Below, one piece after another: positions 49,801-58,800 of a DNA stretch of 64,000 bases (positions are counted from its first letter, which is position 1; the number at the start of each line of letters is the position of its first letter). Origin of the DNA: Saccopteryx bilineata (Eukaryota > Chordata > Mammalia > Chiroptera > Emballonuridae); the NCBI RefSeq assembly GCF_036850765.1, contig NC_089501.1:15414997-15478996 (forward strand), written 5' to 3'. Under the pieces are notes generated by a model. It saw only the letters and a list, made by a program, of their open reading frames with translations, searched no databases and had not been told where the DNA came from. Made by a program: the position numbers and the translations under genes.

Positions 49801-52800
49801 TGTAAAGCACAGAGGTCAGACTGTCACATACTTTACAAACATGCCCTCAATACTTCCGGTGCCCACCCAGCACATACATAGTTATTACAATATTGCTGAC
49901 TATATTCCCTAAGCCATACATCACATCCCCTTGACTATTTTGTGACTACCAATTTGTACTTCTTAATCCCTTCACCTTTTACCCATTTCCCTAACCACCC
50001 TCCCTCCTGGCAACCATCAGTCTGTTCTCGGTGTCTACGAGTCTGTTTCTCTTTTGTTTGTTCCTTTACATCAGTGGTAGTCAACCTGGTCCCTACCACC
50101 CACTAGTGGGCGTTCCAGCTTTCATGGTGGGCGGTAGCAGAGCAACCAAAGTATAAATAAAAAGATACATTTAACTATAGTAAGTCATTTTATAAAGATT
50201 TATTCTGCCAAACTTAGTGAAAATCCGACATAAAGTACTTGGTAAGTAATTATTATTATATGCTTTAACTTGCTGTAACTCTGCTTTATAAATTTTATAA
50301 AGTAAAGTTACTTCCCTACTTTATAAATCACCATTACTGTGGAACCGGGGCAGTTAGAAAATTTTACTACTAACAGAGATACAGAAGTGGGCGGTAGGTA
50401 TAAAGGTTGACTACCCCTGGTTTACATGATTCTTTGGAGTCCACATATAGGTGAAATCATATGGCATTTGTCTTTCTCTGACTGACTGACTTCACTTAGC
50501 ATAATATCCTCTAGAGCTATCCATGCTGTAGGGAACCATGTTTTAAAAAAATGATTGTAAAACATGTAAGAGGCTTACAGCAGATTTTCAGATGGCTCGG
50601 AAATGGAAATTTAATGGGTAAAGGGATTAGGAGTAAAATATAGAGGCAAAAATGATATGGATGAAAGATGTCTTAATTCTAACACTTAGAACTACTTAAT
50701 GTAGAAAAATAAACAGAGGCAAAAGGCAGGATACCTGCAATTTAAATAGTCTAATAAGGTGGGGAAAAGGCTAAGGTGAAAAAGGAATGTTGAGATCCTG
50801 GCTGGTTGGCTCAGTGGTAGAACATTTACCCGGTGCGTGGATGTCCCGGGTTTGATTCCCGGTCAGGGCACAAAGAAGCAACCACCTGCTTCTCCACCCC
50901 TCCCCTTCTTGCTTCTCTCTCTCTCTCTATTCTCTTTCCTTCCTGCAGCCAAGGCTCAATAGGTGCAAGTTGGCCAAGAGTGCTGAGGATGGTTCCATGG
51001 CCTTCACCTCAGGCGCTAAAAAAAATGGCTACGGAGCAAGGGCCCCAGATGGACAGAGCATTGCCCCCTAATGGCTTGCTGGGTGGATCCCAGTTGGGGC
51101 ATATGTCTCTGCTTCCCCTCCTCTCACTAAATTAAACACACACACACACAAGCATCAGGGACCACTAAAGACTTTACTGTATAAAACCTTGAACATTATT
51201 ATGGACATCTGGAGCTGGTGAGCATGCACATGTACCATTATTAAAGCTGTACACACTGGTCCTGGAATAGTGAGCAACAGAAAAAAACGACATCCACAGT
51301 TTTGAGAAAAAATGTATTGTCTCTAGCTACATAAACTTATAACAGTACATTTAGATAGAAATAAACATCCTAACAGGAAGCTTTATCTGAATTTTTATAA
51401 AGTAAGTTTAAATATTGAATAATTTTTCCAACTAGTTGTATCCCAAAAGGAAGAGACAGAGAGGCAGAAGATCTCAATTCATATCCCACTTCTTGCACTT
51501 ACCAGTTCTGTGTCTCTAAGTAAATCATTCAGGTTTATTAAACCTATGTTACCATCTTTATAACAATACCTTGTTATAAAGGAATAGGGAGTACATATAG
51601 GAAAGCTCTCAGTAAGCTGTCAAGTAAGCATATAACAACCATCACTGATACATGCCCACATGAATTGGTGGTTTATGTCTCAGCATTTGAGATCTGAGAA
51701 CTGAGTTAAAAGTCTGACTGATTCTTCCTAGCTCCATGACCTTGAACAAGTGTTTAACCCTCTGTGTCCCTATCTCCTCTTCAGTAAAATGGGTATAACA
51801 GTGTTATAAGGATTACATAAAAAGGGGACTAAATGTAAAACACCATCGCAGTGTCTGCACACATGAGAAATACTAACACTTACCATTTATTTATCGCTAT
51901 ATGCTAGGACATGTCTGAGTTCCTAACACTTTATCTCACTTAACCTTCACAGGAGCATCATAAGATGGGTGTTATCTTTGCTAGATGAGAAGCCTGACAG
52001 TGTCTGGGGCCTAAGATTAGGCACTTAGGAAGCAAAGAGGCTCAGTGGAAGGACCAGATCTGTCAGACACCTTGTGTTTTCTACTATGCAATACTACCAA
52101 TATATTACCATCAGCAAGCTGGTTCCTAAACTGAGGGGAAACGAAACAAGTCATCTTCCCAGGGAGGAAAGCTGTCTACAAGAGAGCCAGTTTGTCAGCC
52201 AGCTGAGGCTTCCTGAGGGGCAGACCTACGCTGCTGTCTCACGAAGAGAAAGCTCGAGATTGAGGGGCGGTTTCTATTATGGCTTATAGAAAATAGTAAT
52301 GCCTCCTATCAACTTAGTAAACTACATTTCATATCAAGAGCTTTTATGTACATGACTCTATGAACTGAGATTTACAGAGTGATCACAGGACAGCAGCCAT
52401 TAAAAACAAAAAGCCATTCATTAATAGACAATACAGGTCACATTAGATCATTATAGGAACTCGACCCATTTAAATGCAATCCTGATTGCATTGTTAATTA
52501 CCATTTGCAGTATTTTCTTATCTCTAACTGCATTACTGTGGACAGCCTCAATTGCCATGTGGTGCTTCCAAGCCAGTTCTTCCAAAGTCTTAGAATGGGC
52601 CTCATTTAACTGAGCCAGCTCTCCTTCCAATCTATTTTGCAAGTTTTTAAGCTCCAACTCATAATATTCTTGCTGAGTTTTCTTTGCTTCATTTACTTTC
52701 TAAAATAAAATAAAAATAAAGATCAATAGCTGGCACCTGATATTTTAATTACTGTATTAGTATTTTGAATACTCAGTAAATACATAAAGTTGAATGAACT

Positions 52801-55800
52801 GAGTGTCACAGGATTTAGACTATGGAACACAAGAATAATATATCATTCATGTTCTCAGAAAATGACAGGGAGGCGCAGGCAAAACAATTTTAAAGCAAGT
52901 GATAAAATAGACTATTATTAAATTAGAACCAAAAGTAAATAAGCACATCCACAAACTTGAGAGAGACTTCCTACATATCAAAGTTCTACATAAAATGCCT
53001 CATCAATTTACCCACTTGAATAAAATTACTCAATACAATTTTACTGAGGCCAATTATATGCCTTTTAAGTATTCATAGTCTAATGACACAAAAAGTGAAA
53101 AGACAGTGGCAATATAATTGTATAAGTTCTATGAAAGAAGTGTGCATCGCATGTTGTGAGAGCATACAGGAAAGGAGCCTAACTGGATGGGGGTGGGGAG
53201 CTGGGGGAAGAGAAAGAGAGAGAGAAGAAGAAGGGAGAAGAAGGGAGAAGGAGGGAGGAGAAGAAGAGGGAGAAGAGGAAGAGGAAGAAGAAGAGGGAGG
53301 AGGAGGAGGAGGAGGAGGAGGAGGAGGAGGAGGAGGAGGAGGAGGAGGAGGAGGAGGAGGAGAAAGACGGAGAAGAAGAAGATGATGATGATCAGGACAG
53401 GCTTTTCAGAAGAGAAAACATCTGAGCTGCTGATGACGACGTGTTCTCTCATTTAAATTTTTATAAGCCCATCAGGAAACTAGAGATGAGAAAAATTCAA
53501 ACCTGTATCTCATGTCTCAAGCTTGCATTCATGAACATTTATAGCATTATGAAACATGAGAGGAAGTTAACCAGGTGGCGAAGTCTAGGTATGGAGAGAA
53601 CGTAAGATACAGGCTGGGTGTGGTCAGGGGTGAGGCTTAGAAGCAGGCAGGAGCCAAACGATGAGGGGTCTTTTATGCTAAGAACTCTAGATCTTATTCT
53701 GACAGGAATGAGAAATCACTGAGATTTAATTAAGTGATATATTTTAAAAACCAATCATCTATGCAATAGGCTAGTAAGTTGACCCAAAACAGGGAAAGCA
53801 GTTAGGAGGTTGTAACCCTAATCCAGGCAAGAAATGACAGATGCCTAAACCTAGCACCTGTGAATGGGTCTGAAGAGGAGAGGATGGAAAAAAAACACAT
53901 TAAGGGAGTAGAACGGATGAGACTCGGTAATAGATAAAGGGAGTAAGGAAACATTAATCAAGAATGATGCCGCCCTGGCTGGTTGGCTCAGTAGTAGAGC
54001 GTCGGCCTGGCGTGCAGAGGTCCCGGGTTCGATTCCCGGCCAGGGCACACAGGGGAAGTGCCCATCTGCTTCTCCACCCCTCCCCCTCTCCTTCCTCTCT
54101 GTCTCTCCCCCTCTCGCAGCCGCAGCCGAGGCTCCATTGGAGCAAGGGATGGCCCGGGCGCTGGGGATGACTCCTTGGCCTCTGCCCCAGGCGCTAGAGT
54201 GGCTCTGGTCGCAACAGAGCTACGCCCCGGTGGTGGGCAGAGCGTCGCCCCCTGGTGGGCGTGCCGGGTGAATCCTGGTCGGGCGCATGCGGGAGTCTGT
54301 CTGACTGTCTCTCCCCATTTCAAGCTTCAGAAAAATACAAAAAAAAAAAAAAAAAAGAATGACGCCTAGGGTTCCAATTTACCAAATCAGATGGGCTACA
54401 GTGCTATTTCTCCTTTTGTGGGGGACAAAGTTCTAAGCATGCTGAGTTGATACATTTGTAAGAAAGAGTGGGAGTTAGATACAGAGGATTCAAGTTCAGG
54501 GAAGAGATCTGGCCTAGACCGACAGATTTGGGAGCTACCACTGAGCAGGTGACAACTAATGTTACTGAGATGGATGGGTGTGTGGAATGAGGTGAACATG
54601 CCGGGAACATCAATGGCAGGGAACAAGCGGAGGAGGCTGGCTCACAGTGAGCCTGACAGGTCAGGGGACAGGAGGAGAATGTGAGAGAACGCGAAATACC
54701 AACAGAGACGATGTAAACCAGAGGGGGGTAAGCACGCCCGTAAGAGTTGCCACGTCAAACAAGTTGAAGTAGAACCAACTCCTCAGGGGTGCAAATATAA
54801 GTATCAGGAATAAAAGAAGGCACAGGAGGATGTCAGTGGAGGCTGAGGCAGACGCAGGTTCTGCAGAGTGGTGGTAAGAGAAACCAGACTGTACCGGGCA
54901 AGCAGTGAACGGGAGGTGAGCAGGGGGCGAGAACAGACACCTAGCACTGTGCCTGGCTGTTGAGGGAAGGAGAGAGCGTGTCCAGGACTCCCACTGGTAT
55001 TAAAGATATCTGAAAACTTGTATGTCAGAATTACGCTACAACTGATATGTCTTATTTGTTTAATGTGGAAATTCAATAGGTTGGTATACAAATTTTCAGA
55101 GATTGATGTTTGTCATCCTTTCCAGTTTTGTATAATAGAAATTTCTTATGCATATATGTGATGTTTCATCCACAGAAAACCAAATATAATTCATCACAAA
55201 TGTATATTACACTCAAATAAAAGTTTATTCAGTTTGAAATAGGTTGAAATGTCTTAAGTTCTTACATTATAAACTGTTACTGACAATAGTTCAAACATAT
55301 ACACAAAATAGAAATGTCTTGATTTATCTGATTTATACCTTTTTCCCTCAAACAAAAACTACTCGAGTTAAGGAATAGAATGAAAGAGGAAAACTCAACT
55401 TTTTTCCCTTTCCTTTTGGGGGGGGCTCCATTCACTTTTACCTTCTCCAGTTCCTGAACCTGCTGCTTCTGCTCTTCGTCCAGACTCTGAGTTCTGCTTT
55501 GCAGTAACGCTCTTTCTTCTTCAAGCTGAGATAACCTCTCATCGGCCCTTGATTTTTCTGATTCTAGATCTTTAATTGTAACCTCCTGGGTCATCTGAGT
55601 TGCTTGAAGCATTCCAATATGACCTACTCCCCCAAAAGAAAAACCCATCCAATTTAAAATCCATTGCACTGTGGTAAAAAAGGAAAAAGTCTATATTTAT
55701 TGACACAATTGTACATAACACCAAAATAAATAAATTGTCCGCATATACAAATAGTTCTTTGATTTCTTCACTGTGTAAAATGGGACTACTTCATACCCAG

Positions 55801-58800
55801 GTAGAATAATTCCAATTAGAAGGATGTGCACTGATATTGTTGCCTGCAACCAGGGCCATGCCTCTTACTGGTTAAAGACTTCAAGCCAAACAAGTTAAAA
55901 CAGAAGCAACTCTTCAGGGGTGCAAATAAAAGTGTTTGGAATAAAACAAGGTAAAGTAAGATGAGCCAACTAAGATTATGATGCCAAAATGAGCAACTTG
56001 TTTTTCCTAACCTCTTCTTTATTAAAATTCTAACGTAAAGAGGAAGAAGTCTGTATGCAGGGAAATAAATATGGCAGGCACCAGTTTGGTTGAAACTAAA
56101 TATGTTTTAGACAAGAGAACCAATAAAGAATTAAGGTGGAGTAAAAGACAGGTAAGGACAATGATGTAATGAAAAAATAAAATAAATGACAACTGTGTAA
56201 AAAAAAAGGGAGGGGGGAATGAGGAGAGAGATGAAAAGTGAGTGTGACTGTTGTGAACACAATTTGCAGGTATCTTGTTAGAAAGATATTGATTAAACAA
56301 ACTCATAGACACAGACAGCAGTATGCTGGTTACCAGAGGGGAACGGGGTTGCGGGGAGGATGAAGAAGATACAGAGGGTCAAATATATTGACAGAGCAGA
56401 CTAGACTATGGGTTGTGAATGCACACAATGCAATGCACAGATGCTGTATTATAGAACTATACACAGGAAATGTATAATGATATTAACCAATGTCACTTCA
56501 ATAAATTTAGTAAAATTTTTTAAAAAGTGAGTGCAAGATACAAGTATGAAAAAGCATGGGTCAGGGCAGTTCTCAAAGAGCCCAGCACCAGCAGCACCTG
56601 TGAACTCCAGCTGGAAACGGTGCTCACCTCAGACCCACCAACCAGAGACTCTGGGGCCAGAGGCCAGCATCTGTGGTTGCAAATGCCCTCTGGGTGTGTC
56701 TCATATGTGTGAGGCTGAAAAACGATTAGTTTAGGGAAAGGGTAATATGGGATTGACTGACAAACCATCAAAATCAGGTGACTTCCTCAAAGAACTAGTT
56801 CACATGGCTTCAGATGGCACACTAAATATCAGGCAAAATATAACTCCAGAACTGACATGGGTCACTCACATCCTCCAGTAAGAAGTATGAGACCTGCAGG
56901 ACATCCAGGTCAGGATGGGCACCTCAGCTTCAGTATGTACAGTGACTCTTATTAATAAGCCAAACAGAATAAGGTACTATAATTTATGTATCATTCCACG
57001 AATGTACATATTTTAAAATGCATGTTTTTGGCCCTGGCTGGTTGGCTCAGTGGTAGAGCGTCGGCCTGGCGTGCAGAGGTCCCGGGTTCGATTCCCAGCC
57101 AGGGCACACAGGAGAGGCGCCCATCTGCCTCTCCACCCCTCCCCCTCTCCTTCCTCTCTGTCTCTCTCTTCCCCTCCCGCAGCGAGGCTCCATTGGAGCA
57201 AAGATGGCCCGGGCGCTGGGGATGGCTCCTTGGCCTCTGCCCCAGGCGCTAGAGTGGCTCTGGTCACGGCAGAGCGATGCCCGGGAGGGGCAGAGCATCG
57301 CCCCCTGGTGGGCGTGCTGGGTGGATCCCGGTCGGGCGCATGCGGGAGTCTGTCTGACTGTCTCTCCCCCCTTCCAGCTTCAGAAAAATACAAAAAAAAG
57401 CATGTTTTTAATAGACAAAGCATCTTGGAGTGCATTTTTATTTTGGTGTCTGGCTTACTGGTGCTTTAATAACTGCCAACTCTTAATTTTTCTATAAAAA
57501 TATATTTCTAAAAATAAATGATCACTTGCTTATTTATAATTAATGAATAAGATATTAGAGTCCTTTAACACATTTAGAGTCTTAATAATTTTAAAATATG
57601 AGAAGAAAGACCACTTTTGTTTTGAATTAACATTTAAGTGTTGGTTTTAGCAGAGGGATACAATGAGAACTATGGCCAGACATACTAGCTTTGAGGACAA
57701 GATCTGAAGCTTGCTGTTGTAACCGTTCTCTGGCTGCTGCTAGCTCACTTTCCACTTCCTTGTGCTTGCTTAATAAGGCCATCTCTCCCTCCTTGGCATC
57801 ATCAAGTTGTTTTTGAAGGCCCTAAGAAAGATCAAATAGCCATTACTAACATGCAAGAATAATGCTAAGCTAAATAATTAAATTACAAACATCAACAATT
57901 TCTTATTTAAAAGTCACACTTCACAGTGCCTAGTTTTACATCTGTTTTGGTGGGTGATATTTATACCCATTTCTAATGAGAGGAAAGGAAAACACATAGG
58001 TAAACCCAAAGTCCAATATTTTAACTTCCCCAAAGCACTTATGGAAAACACTAACATGTTATTTAATAAAACTCTGTCATAGAAAACATTCAGCAAGATT
58101 TTAAGTTATTTTGGGGGGCCTTTAACATCCTTTCAGGCCTTTTGGGGCCTGAAATTCTAATAAGAAATAGTCTTAATTATAGAGTAGCTAAAATAACCCC
58201 TTTGTTGACTTTCCCCCAAAGGAGTAGGAAAAAGCAAAATGGAAAGTTAAAAAGGTCTCATTGAAAAGAAATAAGAGAAAAACTGGGGGGGAAAATCTAT
58301 GCACTGGATGTAATATTCTTCACTCACCTGAACATTGTTCTCTGCTGTAACAAGGGCTCCCTGAAGCTTCTGGCATTTGTCACGGAGACTTCCAGCTTCA
58401 TCCTGTACCATCTGTAACTCTGTCTTTAATTTTCCTATGGTTTTTCGTAAAATTGCTTCTTGTGTTTGAAATTCTTTTCTAAGATCAGCTTCCTTTTCTT
58501 TGCTAGCCTGAAGGCTTTCTGCTGTAAAAAGCTGTGATCTTTTCAAAGTGTCAAGCTCATGTTCATAGAAAGACTGGGCTTTATTCAGCTTGCCTTCATA
58601 ATCCTCAATTAGCTTCTTCCGTTCCAATCTTAGCTCTTCCAGGGTTTTGTTTAAGGTCTCCACCTCCCTTCTGTGCAGCTCCCCTGCCTTCTCCTGTCCC
58701 TTACTCACCGTGGCACTGTGATCCTGCTGTGACTTCAGCAGTTCTTGGATCTCTCGTCTGTGAGCCGTCTGCAATTCTTCCAATGCCAACTTTTTATCTT

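Noticed and set aside
53083..53456. Open frames encoding poly-Gly, poly-Arg or poly-Leu proteins.
   Set aside because: They are produced by the (GGA)n polypurine repeat in different frames.
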